From Gimesia benthica (GTDB lineage: Bacteria > Planctomycetota > Planctomycetia > Planctomycetales > Planctomycetaceae): a DNA stretch of 64,000 bases. The first letter of the stretch is position 1, and every line of letters starts with the position of its first letter. Position numbers and translations under genes: made by a program. The DNA lies in NCBI RefSeq assembly GCF_009720525.1, contig NZ_CP043930.1, positions 4,062,501-4,126,500 on the forward strand, given 5' to 3'. This document shows, piece by piece, positions 55,200-64,000 of the stretch. The notes under the pieces were generated by a model. It made no database searches. It was not told the origin of the DNA and saw nothing but the letters and a program-made list of their open reading frames with translations.

Positions 55200-55940
55200 G
55201 GGGTTTTCCTGAGTCTATTTTGAAAGACTTCAATCTGTTCGGGTAGAGATCGCTCTCTTACTTAATATTATTATGTGCTAAGTTTTCGGCCGAATCTATC
55301 CACTTTATTCCTGGAAGAAAATAAGTTGGAAAATTCTCCGGAGTGGCCCTTACAGATGTGTCTTTGGAGCCTGTCAGATCCTGCTGAGTTGAAGCTTTTG
55401 ATACTAACGAGAGCTTGTGCGCAAAAACAACCTATTTTGTCAAATCGGTTGTTTCCCTATTATAAATACGCTCAAAAAGCAGAGTCAAACTGAAATTCAG
55501 CTAACCATCTGGCATTTAACTGTTTGACCTTTCTAACTTGGTTGGCAGACATAATCGCTACCTTCGGAAAACTTGACATAACAGCAACCTGTCAGCATAT
55601 ACTAAGTGCTTATGACCTTAGAGATTCCGAATGGCAGGCGACGGTTTCCTTCCAGCGCTCGAGATTCCGCATGCCATGTGATCGCAGGTGCACTGAAATG
55701 TGCTGGTCGTATAAAGATGATTATCCAAATCTGTTAACTTGTAGTGAAGCAAAGTCGTTTCTCTGAAAATACTTAGTAAATCACGTAGTTTGGTCCAAAT
55801 TGCAATAGGTAAAATCAGGGCACAATGGTATTTTGAAAGTAAGACGACCATTACTTCAAACTAAGCAATCAATGTGGAAGCATTGAGCTGATACTGGGCC
55901 CTCCGATACCAGACGTATCGTAAACAATGGAGATTGGTTC
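55200..55940. other. 741-base intergenic region, divergent
   Basis: No gene supported; an 80-codon plus-strand frame (55524-55766) has no recognised family and no ribosome binding site. An 8-bp inverted repeat (AAACAACC at 55425-55432 and GGTTGTTT at 55447-55454) may be regulatory. Likely contains promoters for both flanking gene sets. Confidence 0.35.
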
Positions 55941-56591
55941 ATGGCTACCGAAGAAGTTCCCTATCATATCACTGCCGTCAATGACCATCTCAAGGTGCAA
56001 TTGTTACCGGAATTGAACGAATCCGCTTGGGATGAGCTGGAATCTCTCGGCGACACATTGCTGACGGAAGTCAAAAATCAGCAGTCCCCCAGCGTCATCA
56101 TTGATCTGACCAGGTTGGATTTTATTAATAGTTCTCTGGTGGCAATCGTGATCCAGGTCTGGAAGCTGGTCGATGAGCAGGGGGGGAAAACCGCCATCCT
56201 GAATACCAGTGAAATGGTTGAAGAGGTTTTAAATATCTCTGGTCTCAAGAAGGTGTGGTTCATCACCGCTTCCGAAGAGGAGGCAGTCGCGCATCTGAGC
56301 CAGGCTGTTAAACAAGAACGAATCGAGCGGCGCCGTACATTTTCAATGCCGATACTGCTGGGCATTGTCGCAGTGCTTTCCGCTGTGGCCTGTTTTGCGT
56401 TATACATCAGCGACACCCTGACCCTGGATCCGAAAATCGCGTTAGGGGCCACGATCTCCTTTTCTCTGGCAGGATTGCTTCTGGGTGCAACCGCACTCAA
56501 AGATCGTCGAAAGAATTTGCGGATTCTCGGGGTGGTTGTCTTGATCAGCAGTCTGGTTCTGGGAGGACTTGGCCTCTTTAAACTGATTTAA
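55941..56591 (+). CDS. STAS-domain protein fused to membrane helices
   Basis: 216 residues. N-terminal STAS domain (about 5-115) with the anti-sigma-factor-antagonist signature LDFINSSLVAIV (about 54-65; phosphorylatable Ser), then three membrane helices in the C-terminal 90 residues (about 137-155, 167-185, 197-215). STAS domains bind anti-sigma kinases; a membrane-anchored form is unusual. ATG at 55941. Confidence 0.8.
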   Translation: MATEEVPYHITAVNDHLKVQLLPELNESAWDELESLGDTLLTEVKNQQSPSVIIDLTRLDFINSSLVAIVIQVWKLVDEQGGKTAILNTSEMVEEVLNISGLKKVWFITASEEEAVAHLSQAVKQERIERRRTFSMPILLGIVAVLSAVACFALYISDTLTLDPKIALGATISFSLAGLLLGATALKDRRKNLRILGVVVLISSLVLGGLGLFKLI

Positions 56592-56666
56592 CGAGCTGGA
56601 TTATCAGCCATTCCCAGTCACATTTCTCTCACCGAAGCTTATTGTTAGGACAGAAAGAGTCGAGTC

Positions 56667-57908
56667 ATGTCAGATACTCCTGCGAATACCGAGAACAAAA
56701 CTGAAGGGCGGCAACAGGCACTCCAGGCCGAGCTGCGGGAACTGATTGACGTAGTAGGGCCCGGCCCGCTGGTTGACTTACTGATGGAGCGTGCTTTTCA
56801 ACTCCAGGCGACCGACATTCATTTAGATCCGCTCGAAGATGGATTAAGGCTTCGATTAAGGGTCGACGGGATGTTGCACGATATCATCCAGCTTCCCAAG
56901 GAAGCGGCGGCATCCGTGATTTCCCGTCTCAAGCTGGCTGCCAATATGGATATTACAGAACGGCGGCTGGCCCAGGACGGACACATTAATAACCAGACTC
57001 TGCAGAACCGTCGCGATATTCGTGTCGGTTCTGGTCCCACCATCCACGGGGAGCGGCTGGTGCTACGGCTCATGCCGGATCACAAACGTTTTACACATTT
57101 TAACGAACTCGGTCTCAGTGAAGCTCAGACTTCTGAAATCACCAAATATTGTACAGCTCCGTATGGGATGATTCTGAGTGTCGGACCGGTCGGTTCCGGA
57201 AAAAGCACATCCATTTACAGTTGCCTGGATTATCTTAACCAGCCGGAAATGAGCCTGGCGACGATTGAAGATCCGGTCGAACGACGTATTGAAGGGGTGA
57301 ACCAGATTCAGATAGATCCCAAAATCGGGTTCAGTTTTGCCGAGGCGCTCCGTGGAGTTTTGCGTCAGGATCCGAATGTGATCATGGTGGGAGAAATTCG
57401 AGATTCCGAGACTGCACATATTGCTGTGCGGGCAGGGCTGACGGGGATTCGTGTCCTCTCGACTTTGCATTCCAACGACGCCGTGGCGGCGATCGATGTT
57501 TTCCGAGAATTCGGGATTCCTTCCATGTTCATCACTGACAGTTTGCAGGGAATTATTTCTCAAAGACTTGTTCGTTGCATCTGCGAGAAATGTCGGGCTC
57601 CCTACCAGCCGGACTCAGGAGCATGTGAATATCTGGGGGTCAATTCAGATCAGCTGGCCGAATCCAAAATCGCAATGGGAGCGGGCTGTGATCATTGTTT
57701 CCAGACGGGGTACCTGGGTCGAACGGGGATCTTTGAAACTCTGGGAGTGCGTGGAGAACTGAGGGAAGCGATCCTGAGGGGGGCGACACAGACTGAAATC
57801 TTGCGACTTGCATCCGAGAATGGCATGACGACGATGGAAGAATCTGGAAAAGCCAAGGTTCTGGAAGGGATTACCACGGTCCAGGAACTGCACCGGGTCC
57901 TCGTTTGA
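56667..57908 (+). CDS. GspE/PilB-type secretion ATPase (short)
   Basis: 413 residues, shorter than typical GspE (about 500) and lacking the long N-terminal domain. Walker [11 protein letters not shown] (172-181), Asp box ATIEDPVE (198-205), Walker [10 protein letters not shown] (238-246), and a Cys-rich zinc site ([30 protein letters not shown]). The usual His-box LTGHLVLSTLH is [11 protein letters not shown] here, with Ile and Arg in place of His and Leu. It would drive pseudopilus assembly; its GspF-type partners are at 22-26 kb. ATG at 56667. Confidence 0.88.
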   Translation: MSDTPANTENKTEGRQQALQAELRELIDVVGPGPLVDLLMERAFQLQATDIHLDPLEDGLRLRLRVDGMLHDIIQLPKEAAASVISRLKLAANMDITERRLAQDGHINNQTLQNRRDIRVGSGPTIHGERLVLRLMPDHKRFTHFNELGLSEAQTSEITKYCTAPYGMILSVGPVGSGKSTSIYSCLDYLNQPEMSLATIEDPVERRIEGVNQIQIDPKIGFSFAEALRGVLRQDPNVIMVGEIRDSETAHIAVRAGLTGIRVLSTLHSNDAVAAIDVFREFGIPSMFITDSLQGIISQRLVRCICEKCRAPYQPDSGACEYLGVNSDQLAESKIAMGAGCDHCFQTGYLGRTGIFETLGVRGELREAILRGATQTEILRLASENGMTTMEESGKAKVLEGITTVQELHRVLV

Positions 57909-58041
57909 AACGGTGATTTCAGGCTCGACCAGATAGCAGATCGATGAGCTCACGCTCTGTCTGTACACTATTTCGTTGCGGGCTTGTCGGTCTCGCGACT
58001 GTCAGCGAAGGTGGAGTTCTGCAGAAAAAATCATTCAAATC

Positions 58042-58061
58042 TAGTAGTTCTACTATATAAT
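58042..58061 (+). promoter_or_regulatory. Possible promoter with overlapping inverted repeat
   Basis: TATAAT (58056-58061) immediately after the arms TAGTAG / CTACTA (58042-58055). No good -35 box was seen, so this may be an activated promoter. It lies 80 bases upstream of the next gene. Confidence 0.35.
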
Positions 58062-58143
58062 TTGACGTAGAGAGTCTCAGTGAAAAGTTAGCTGAGACGG
58101 GCCGTCTGCATATAATATCATCGAATCATGCAAGACAGAGCCC

Positions 58144-59136
58144 ATGAACATTAGAAATACTCAGCCGTCTGACAATCTGCTAACCCGTGAGAGTCAGACT
58201 GGTTTTTCCCATTCGGCGACGTCGTCCATGTCGAACCAGATCCGGTCCATGAAATCACCAGTGAAGGATACAGCTCTAGTCAATCAACTCAGAGAGCGGT
58301 CATCATCCGCCGCAGAAGATCAGGTTTCGGAAGAGGAAGAACCGGTCCTGTCCGTCAAGGAAAAGATTTTTGTCTGGCTCGCCAGCTTCATGGCAACGGG
58401 TTACCTGTTTTCTCTCCTGTTACACTCAACGATTTTAACCGTCATGGCAATTGTGATTGTGGGCGGGATGCAGGGCAACGATCATCTCTCTACTGTAGTC
58501 ACTCTGGACGATGAAGATCAATTTGCATTTAACGGTCCTCTGGATACGCGTGTTGAGGAAGAGGCTGGAGGCAAAACGACTGAGTTCGATGTAATGCAGC
58601 CCGTCAAGACGCTGACCGGTGAGGCGGAAGAAGCCTTGAAAGAAATGGAAGCGGATGTTTCCCTGCATCTGGGGAAAGGGGATGGTGATACTGATGGGGA
58701 CGGCTCAGGCAGCGGTGGAGGTGAATTCAAATTCAAACCGATGGGTAATGCCGTCACGGCGGGGAGCTTTACTGCCTGGACCGTACCCAAAGACCCTGAT
58801 CTGAATGAAGATTATCTGATCATCATCCAGGTTAAGTTGCCAACCAGTTATAAGTCGACGCGGTATCGTGCTTCAGACCTGATGGGGTTGGTGCTGGGGA
58901 CAGACAGTCATCGGCAGGCTATCCCCTGGGATGTGCGCTGGCCCAATTCGACGTTCACTTCCACGGCTACAGGCGATATCCGCCCGGTGGATAAAGGGGA
59001 CTATCTGCCACTAAAGAAACGGGTGGCTCAGCTGATTGTCAAAGTTCCTGGTTCCAAAATACCTGCGACACGCGACACGATCAGAATTCAGTCCAAAGTT
59101 CTCAAAGAAAAGCAGACTCTGGAAATCGAATTTTAA
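58144..59136 (+). CDS. Membrane protein with extracytoplasmic domain, unknown
   Basis: 330 residues. Ser-rich N-terminus, one membrane helix (about 80-103, FSLLLHSTILTVMAIVIVGG), an acidic Asp/Gly-rich linker (about 180-195, GDGDTDGDGSGSGGG) and a C-terminal domain with beta segments. Layout (helix, linker, C-terminal domain) recalls TonB-like proteins, but no TonB motif is present. Stands after the GspE gene. Function unknown. Confidence 0.65.
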   Translation: MNIRNTQPSDNLLTRESQTGFSHSATSSMSNQIRSMKSPVKDTALVNQLRERSSSAAEDQVSEEEEPVLSVKEKIFVWLASFMATGYLFSLLLHSTILTVMAIVIVGGMQGNDHLSTVVTLDDEDQFAFNGPLDTRVEEEAGGKTTEFDVMQPVKTLTGEAEEALKEMEADVSLHLGKGDGDTDGDGSGSGGGEFKFKPMGNAVTAGSFTAWTVPKDPDLNEDYLIIIQVKLPTSYKSTRYRASDLMGLVLGTDSHRQAIPWDVRWPNSTFTSTATGDIRPVDKGDYLPLKKRVAQLIVKVPGSKIPATRDTIRIQSKVLKEKQTLEIEF

Positions 59137-59156
59137 TCGGGTGAGTCAGGCGAGAT

Positions 59157-59429
59157 TTAGTCGGCCATCCCTTTGACGCAGTCCAGCCAGCCTCTTTCGT
59201 AGATCTCACCCAGACCGGCCCAGTGTGCGGGTGGCTCGCTCAGATTGCCTTTACATGAGGGGCAGGGAAGGTCTGGTTGTTTTGGGAATACAGGGCTCAC
59301 GGATGTGTCACTGGAGATCCACAGTGCATCGCATTCATCACAAAGGATCACGAGGTCCAACTGACTGCTACAGATTCTGAGTCCCAGAGTCCCCTGTTCG
59401 CAAGCGGGGCAGATTCCGGTGTAGTACAT
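59157..59429 (-). CDS. Small zinc-ribbon protein
   Basis: 90 residues from ATG at 59429 (AGGA about 10 bases upstream; a GTG at 59450 is possible). Cys pairs CPACEQG (about 8-11), CDEC (about 30-33) and CPSC (about 56-59) suggest one or two zinc ribbons. Role unknown; lies directly after the nuclease-like gene (start to stop distance 27 bases), possibly one transcript. Confidence 0.6.
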   Translation of the reverse strand: MYYTGICPACEQGTLGLRICSSQLDLVILCDECDALWISSDTSVSPVFPKQPDLPCPSCKGNLSEPPAHWAGLGEIYERGWLDCVKGMAD

Positions 59430-59456
59430 TATCGCGTGATCCTGTTTCACAAGTCG

Positions 59457-60215
59457 TTACATGGGAAATGCTGTAATTACACTGGAGCCTTCCAGTACGA
59501 GTCGGATCTTATTGGCAGGGGGTTTTCCCATCCTGTTTCCTATCTGGCCACCGACGTATCCAACCGGACGTTGCATGTCGACTGTGTAAACAGTGCGTTG
59601 CCCCTCCTGCTTTTTTTGTACGGTTCTGCCTCCCTGTAATGCTTTCAGGTAAGCTTCATCGATCAATGCCAGGACTTTCGCCTGTTCGCCCTCTCCTGCA
59701 AAGACACCGTGTTTGCCAGGGCGGCGAGGCTGGTCGGTTGCGTGACGCATGACATGCTTCAGGCGATGTTTTTCCTGGCTGCCAGGACCATAGGTCAATC
59801 CTGCCGTAGATTCCCAGACTTGATTTCCGGACTTCTGTAGCTGTCCAAGTTCAGGACGCGATTCTTTTGAGTCGCTGCTGGAGCCCGGAGGAGGACGATT
59901 CGAACTGGCTGGAGTCCGCACCGTCTTTCTAGCGGGAGCAGCAGCTTTTCCTGAGGAAGTGGTCTGTGACTCTGGAAGTTCTCGATCGCTTGCAGTTTGA
60001 CGCAGGAGTTCTGCATCGATTTTGGTCGGCTGTGAATCCTGATCTGATCCATCTGTCGCGACAGACACAGAATGGTTGCTTCCGGGGACTTCTGGCTGTT
60101 TCCCCCGCTGCTGTTGCTGGAGTATCAGATAGATCACCAGAAAAACAGCGACAGAGATGACCCAGGCAGGTGACTTGCGCCTACCTGGGGTATGTCGGTC
60201 AGATGGTTGTTGCAT
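59457..60215 (-). CDS. Membrane-anchored protein with possible BECR/EndoU-like nuclease domain
   Basis: 252 residues. One membrane helix (about 18-35), a Ser/Pro/Gln-rich linker (about 45-130), then a C-terminal domain (about 138-252) containing HRLKHVMRH, GKHGVFAGEG, VLALIDEAY, RPVGYVGGQIG and a closing strand VITAFP. Histidines followed by a gIG loop and a final TA(F/Y)P strand resemble BECR-fold / EndoU-type RNase toxins, but I cannot confirm the catalytic set. No immunity gene is recognised. ATG at 60215. Confidence 0.5.
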   Translation of the reverse strand: MQQPSDRHTPGRRKSPAWVISVAVFLVIYLILQQQQRGKQPEVPGSNHSVSVATDGSDQDSQPTKIDAELLRQTASDRELPESQTTSSGKAAAPARKTVRTPASSNRPPPGSSSDSKESRPELGQLQKSGNQVWESTAGLTYGPGSQEKHRLKHVMRHATDQPRRPGKHGVFAGEGEQAKVLALIDEAYLKALQGGRTVQKKQEGQRTVYTVDMQRPVGYVGGQIGNRMGKPPANKIRLVLEGSSVITAFPM

Positions 60216-60241
60216 CTTGAGTGTCCATTCCAGAATCGAAA

Positions 60242-61627
60242 TCAGTCAGTCAGGGATTGTAGATAGTTCTCATAGATCTGCTTGAGTTGTTCGACCTTCT
60301 CTGGATACTGTTTGGCCAGATTCTTTTTTTCACCGATATCCTGGGAGAGATTTATCAGGAAGAGCTGGTCTTCCTTGCTTAAGGGAGCCTGATTGCTAGT
60401 GTCTCGGGGATGGCCCAGCAGTTTCCAGTCACCTTCGCGGATGGCCCAGCTTTTGCCAATCTGCCAGTAGAAATTGTCGTGTGGACTGGGAGCTTCTGCC
60501 GATTCGATTACAGCTTTCAGGCTTTTTCCATCCAGTTTGTGTCTGGGGAGTGGGGCACCGGTCAGGTCAGCAATTGTTGGCAACCAGTCACAGCCAGTCG
60601 CCAGTTGAGAACGAACTTCTCCTTCCGCAATCGTACCCGGCCAGGAAATCATGGCAGGGACCCGGATGCCTCCTTCGAACAGGCTGAATTTGGCTCCTCG
60701 ATACGGGCCCGCATTTCCGCCCCCTCCGAATGTACGCTCTTCAGTAGAATGTCCATGATCGGATTGAAAAATAACAATCGTGTTTTCACGCAAGCCGGTT
60801 TCTTTCAGAGTCTGTAACACCTCGCCGATGCAGTCGTCCATGGTGGAAACGAAGGCCGCGTACTTATCACGGGGGGATTCGAGGTGTGCGTATTTTTTAC
60901 GCCATTTGTCTTTCCCCTGTAACGGGTAGTGGGGCACATTGATGGCCCAGTACAGAAAGAACGGTTTCTCGTGAGGTTCTTTGATGAAATTCTGACATTG
61001 TTTGACCATCAGATCGGGAAAGAATTCACCGTCGTGCCAGACCTCTTTGCCGTTAGCCCAGAGATCATGTCGGTTCGGACCATTCCAGTAGAAGAAGTGA
61101 GAATAATTGTCGATACAGCCACCCATGTGCCCGAATGAACGGTCAAAGCCCTGTCCGTTGGGCATGGTTTCGGGTGTATATCCCAGGTGCCATTTACCGA
61201 CATGGGCCGTCTGGTATCCCGCCTGCCGCATCATTTCTGCAATTGTCACCTGTTCCGGCGGCATACCACTCTTGCCATGATGTGAAGAGACATTTCCTGG
61301 AACGCCGGCGCGTCGTGGGAATCGGCCGGTCAGCATACCTGCCCGGGAGGGAGAACAGACAGGGGCCGAGGCATAGAACTGGGTGAAGCGAATTCCCTGA
61401 TTGGCAATAGAATCCATGTGGGGAGTGATCAGGTCCTTGGAGCCATAGCAGTTTACATCAATTGATCCCTGGTCATCGGTAAAGATGAGGATGACATTCG
61501 GCTTTTGTGACTTTGGCTCGGCAGCCGATGCACTTTCAATGAGCAGACTGAAGTTGGCAGCCGACAGGCAAACCAGAAACAGCCACAGGCGATTGGGTTT
61601 TGCTGTGTCTATCTTCGCTGAGCGCAT
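60242..61627 (-). CDS. Secreted arylsulfatase-family sulfatase
   Basis: 461 residues with a signal peptide (about 13-36). Metal-binding Asp pair DD (51-52) in LIFTDDQGS and the formylglycine motif Cys91 in CSPSRAGMLTG; a formylglycine-generating enzyme elsewhere in the genome would be needed. C-terminal region includes IVIFQSDHGHS and GPYRGAKFSLFEGGIRVP, typical of the family. It removes sulfate from sulfated sugars in the periplasm or outside. ATG at 61627, AGGA 6 bases upstream. Confidence 0.9.
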   Translation of the reverse strand: MRSAKIDTAKPNRLWLFLVCLSAANFSLLIESASAAEPKSQKPNVILIFTDDQGSIDVNCYGSKDLITPHMDSIANQGIRFTQFYASAPVCSPSRAGMLTGRFPRRAGVPGNVSSHHGKSGMPPEQVTIAEMMRQAGYQTAHVGKWHLGYTPETMPNGQGFDRSFGHMGGCIDNYSHFFYWNGPNRHDLWANGKEVWHDGEFFPDLMVKQCQNFIKEPHEKPFFLYWAINVPHYPLQGKDKWRKKYAHLESPRDKYAAFVSTMDDCIGEVLQTLKETGLRENTIVIFQSDHGHSTEERTFGGGGNAGPYRGAKFSLFEGGIRVPAMISWPGTIAEGEVRSQLATGCDWLPTIADLTGAPLPRHKLDGKSLKAVIESAEAPSPHDNFYWQIGKSWAIREGDWKLLGHPRDTSNQAPLSKEDQLFLINLSQDIGEKKNLAKQYPEKVEQLKQIYENYLQSLTD

Positions 61628-61689
61628 GGGAAATCCTGGTCTATTTAGAAACTTGGAATTGATCTGTTAACAAGATAACGATTGAAGAG

Positions 61690-62352
61690 TTATTCGTGGG
61701 GAGTCTCATCCCAGGCATTCTGAAAGACTTTTTCGCCGTGGACCGTATAGGGATTTTGCATGCTGTCCTGATAGACGCCAAGCCCTGCGGTGACGCAGTG
61801 AGCGCCGGCAATGGCGACGTCGGCAATCTGTCGACCATTGCGGATTGCAGCTGCAATGATTTCTGATTCGTACTCGTGACGCTCCAGCATTTCAGCTACT
61901 TCCATGATAAAGGTGGTTGCAGAGTCACCATAGGTTTCTTTCCAACCCATAAAGGGGCTGATAAAAGAAGCTCCGGCCCGGGCTGCATGCCAGGCCTGTG
62001 CCACGGAAAAGATCAGGGTGGCGTTCGTTCGAATGTTCTGGCTGGTCAATTCACGAATCGCTTTGAATCCCCCCTCACTGGCTCCCACTTTAATTACGAA
62101 GTTGGGGGACATCTGCGCCAGCTTAGCGCCTTCTTTGACAATCTGTTCCCAGTCAGTGATATGTGGATTGACTTCGACGCTGACTGGTTTGTCAGTGCCG
62201 GCAAAGAGCTCTGCGATTTCTTCGATCACCTTTAAAAACGGCTTACCCGAACTTTTGATATGTTTGGGGTTGGTTGTCAGCCCATCCAGATCCCAGTATT
62301 CGAGTCCGTGTCTGATCTCCTCTGTGATGGCGCTGTCCAGAAACAATTTCAT
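61690..62352 (-). CDS. Transaldolase-family enzyme (fructose-6-phosphate aldolase-like)
   Basis: 220 residues from ATG at 62352 with GAGGA 8 bases upstream; a longer frame to 62433 is rejected. TIM-barrel aldolase: LFLDSAI with Asp6, LTTNP (25-29), Schiff-base Lys88 in FVIKVGAS, and NATLIFSVAQA. The FSA/TalC type is 220 residues long. It cleaves or forms sugar-phosphate bonds in central carbon metabolism. Divergent from the nagB-like gene. Confidence 0.85.
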   Translation of the reverse strand: MKLFLDSAITEEIRHGLEYWDLDGLTTNPKHIKSSGKPFLKVIEEIAELFAGTDKPVSVEVNPHITDWEQIVKEGAKLAQMSPNFVIKVGASEGGFKAIRELTSQNIRTNATLIFSVAQAWHAARAGASFISPFMGWKETYGDSATTFIMEVAEMLERHEYESEIIAAAIRNGRQIADVAIAGAHCVTAGLGVYQDSMQNPYTVHGEKVFQNAWDETPHE

Positions 62353-62561
62353 TGTGAATTCCTCGGGGGTAGATAAAATGACTAAAACTGCAATTGTGTT
62401 TGATATAAATTGAAAGTTGTCGCATGGAAGCATCTCTCAAGAATGTCTGTTATTATAAAGTGATCAGATTCCATTATTCCATGCTGCGTTTTTGGATTCT
62501 GCCAGAAACCATACCTTCGTAACAACCCAAGTGAACCTCGAGTTAAAGAACCTTCCCCATC

Positions 62562-63410
62562 ATGTCCACACAATTTCCTGATTACCTGCAGGTTACTCCT
62601 GATGAGATCGCCCAGGGAACAAATGTTAAATTCTCCGTGGTCAAGGATATGCCTGCCGTAGCTGAGCATATGGCCCATGCGATGCTGAATGTGATTGAGC
62701 GGGCCCGGGAAGCAGGGCGTCAACCGACATTGATTGTACCCGTTGGTCCCGTTGATCAGTATCCTGTACTGGCTGAGATGATCAATCAGCGGCAGTATTC
62801 CATTCAAGATGTGATGCTGATCAACATGGATGAATATCTGACCGATGATGATCAGTGGGTCGACATCACACACCCCCTGAGCTTTCGCGGTTATATGAAT
62901 CGGAAGTTTTATGATCTGGTGAACCCTGAACTCGCGCCACTGCCCGAGAATCGTATCTGTCCGGATCCAAATGATGTGGCTGCCATTCAGCGGGTTATTG
63001 ACCAGCGGGGCGGTGTGGATGCCTGTTTTGGTGGAATCGGAATCAATGGCCACATGGCTTTCAACGAACCTCCGGAACCGGGTGAAGAGATTTCTGCTGA
63101 AGCTTTTGCTGCCTATCCCACACGGAATCTGAATCTGACACGAGAGACGAGAACCATCAATTCAGTTACCGTGGGGGGCGAGATTTCAATTATTCCCTGG
63201 CGTGCCGTCACGGTCGGGATGAAAGAAATTCTAGCGGCCCGGGAACTGCACTTTTACTGCAACCGTCTCTGGCAGAGTTCGGTCGTCCGCCGTGTTTTAC
63301 ATGGGCCCGTTACCAGTGCCTGCCCTGCTTCGCTGCTGAGAACGCACTCGGATGTATCATTGACGGTCGCGGAGTATGTGTCAGAGTTGCCTGACATCCG
63401 TTTGCGATAA
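62562..63410 (+). CDS. nagB: Glucosamine-6-phosphate deaminase-like protein
   Basis: 282 residues. Catalytic features of the NagB family: MLINMDEYLTDD (about 87-98), GGIGINGHMAFNEPP (about 158-172) with the ring-opening His, and the PVGPVDQYP phosphate-binding loop (about 60-68). Converts glucosamine-6-P to fructose-6-P and ammonia. The GIGxNGH instead of GIGxDGH is a small change seen in relatives. ATG at 62562. Confidence 0.88.
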   Translation: MSTQFPDYLQVTPDEIAQGTNVKFSVVKDMPAVAEHMAHAMLNVIERAREAGRQPTLIVPVGPVDQYPVLAEMINQRQYSIQDVMLINMDEYLTDDDQWVDITHPLSFRGYMNRKFYDLVNPELAPLPENRICPDPNDVAAIQRVIDQRGGVDACFGGIGINGHMAFNEPPEPGEEISAEAFAAYPTRNLNLTRETRTINSVTVGGEISIIPWRAVTVGMKEILAARELHFYCNRLWQSSVVRRVLHGPVTSACPASLLRTHSDVSLTVAEYVSELPDIRLR

Positions 63411-63444
63411 ATATCTCACGTATTCATAGATTGAGTTGTTTCAG

Positions 63445-64000
63445 ATGAAGATTGATTTTGATCAGGAACGTATTCTGGCCGTGGTGGCGCATCCTGACGA
63501 TGCAGAACTGCTCTGTGCTGGCACTCTGGCACGGGCCAATCAGGAGGGGGCCGCAGTTGGTATCTGTGTCATGTGTCAGGGCGATAAAGGTCAGCCTGAT
63601 CCTCCTGTTGAGAATCTGACAGAAGTACGTCAGGATGAAATGCGAGCGGCTGCGGAGTTGATTGGGGCAGAGCTGTTTTTCGGAGGCAGTCCGGATGGGG
63701 CTCTATTCGACAGTCTGGAACAACGTCGTCAACTGACTGAAATAATCCGCCAGTTTACACCAACCCTGGTGCTTGCTCATTCACAGAGTGACTATCATGC
63801 AGATCATCGAGCTGCTTCTGTGATTGCCGAGGCAGCGACCTGGTTCAGTGCATCAGCGGGAAACAAAACCGAGTCTCCTGCTTTAATGCAACCACCAGTT
63901 CTCTGGTGGATGGATACTGTGAATATGTCTCAGTTTGATCCTCATTTTTATATCGATGTCAGTTCTTTTGTTGAAACCAAGGTCGCGATGTTGAATTGTC
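63445..64000 (+). CDS. PIG-L / LmbE-family deacetylase (3' end beyond window)
   Basis: 185 codons visible, frame still open at 64000. Zinc-binding motif VVAHPDDAEL (about 13-22) and a later HADHRAAS (about 119-126), which supplies the third ligand, are hallmarks of N-acetyl-sugar deacetylases. Downstream of a nagB-like gene (34 bases), so probably removes the acetyl group from an amino sugar before deamination. ATG at 63445. Confidence 0.88.
   Translation, partial: MKIDFDQERILAVVAHPDDAELLCAGTLARANQEGAAVGICVMCQGDKGQPDPPVENLTEVRQDEMRAAAELIGAELFFGGSPDGALFDSLEQRRQLTEIIRQFTPTLVLAHSQSDYHADHRAASVIAEAATWFSASAGNKTESPALMQPPVLWWMDTVNMSQFDPHFYIDVSSFVETKVAMLNC

Noticed and set aside
55524-55766. 80-codon open frame in the intergenic region
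   Set aside because: No ribosome binding site, unusual Cys/Trp-rich composition, no recognised family.

Overview
The window looks like the chromosome of a planctomycete of the Gimesia / Planctomycetales type. The support is: DUF1559 prepilin-like proteins in tandem, an arylsulfatase, CsrA, a lone GspE-type ATPase, an ExbD plus squalene-cyclase-fold pair, several secreted helical proteins of a kind typical of planctomycetes, and moderate base composition. No rRNA, tRNA, CRISPR array, IS element or integrase was found. This placement is inference from gene content, not from a marker gene.

Bases 1-19055 hold a tailed-phage (HK97-like, siphovirus-type) virion module, transcribed leftward from terminase towards the window edge: TerL, portal, prohead protease, major capsid protein, a small possible decoration protein, gp6-like connector, head-tail joining genes, a gpG-like morphogenesis protein, tail tube, two tail-assembly chaperone frames, tape measure and distal tail proteins. 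Many genes are stop/start coupled (ATGA). The two chaperone frames are joined by a textbook -1 frameshift signal (A AAA AAC, 9-nt spacer, 8-9 bp hairpin). The module is interrupted between portal and protease by three cellular-type genes (YkgJ-like protein, PLP aminotransferase with a poly-A frameshift, Na+/solute symporter). No small terminase, integrase, lysis or replication gene is visible, and housekeeping genes start directly on the right, so a decayed or domesticated prophage, or a gene-transfer-agent-like locus, should be considered.

Bases 19362-32892: an esterase, asnS, then a long rightward gene string of three GspF-like proteins, three pseudopilin-like proteins, two DUF1559 prepilin-like proteins, a large membrane protein and an ABC-2-type permease. 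Gaps are mostly under 15 bp, so this may be one operon for a type II secretion / pseudopilus-like machine coupled to a membrane transporter. A GspE-like ATPase lies 24 kb further right.

Bases 32911-46782: an HSL-type esterase, cheB, a hybrid histidine kinase, a TsaC/Sua5 protein, an S41 lipoprotein peptidase, csrA, a secreted helical protein, a CobS-like membrane protein that lacks the catalytic motifs, and a coupled methyltransferase / polytopic membrane protein pair.

Bases 47054-64000: ExbD and a large membrane protein with a terpenoid-cyclase-like domain, an M32 carboxypeptidase, a TlpA-like thioredoxin, an alpha/beta hydrolase, a rhodanese, a set of small membrane and coiled-coil proteins, a STAS-membrane protein, a GspE ATPase, a possible membrane-anchored BECR/EndoU-like nuclease, a sulfatase, a transaldolase-like enzyme, NagB-like deaminase and a PIG-L deacetylase that runs off the end. 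The last group fits breakdown of sulfated amino sugars.
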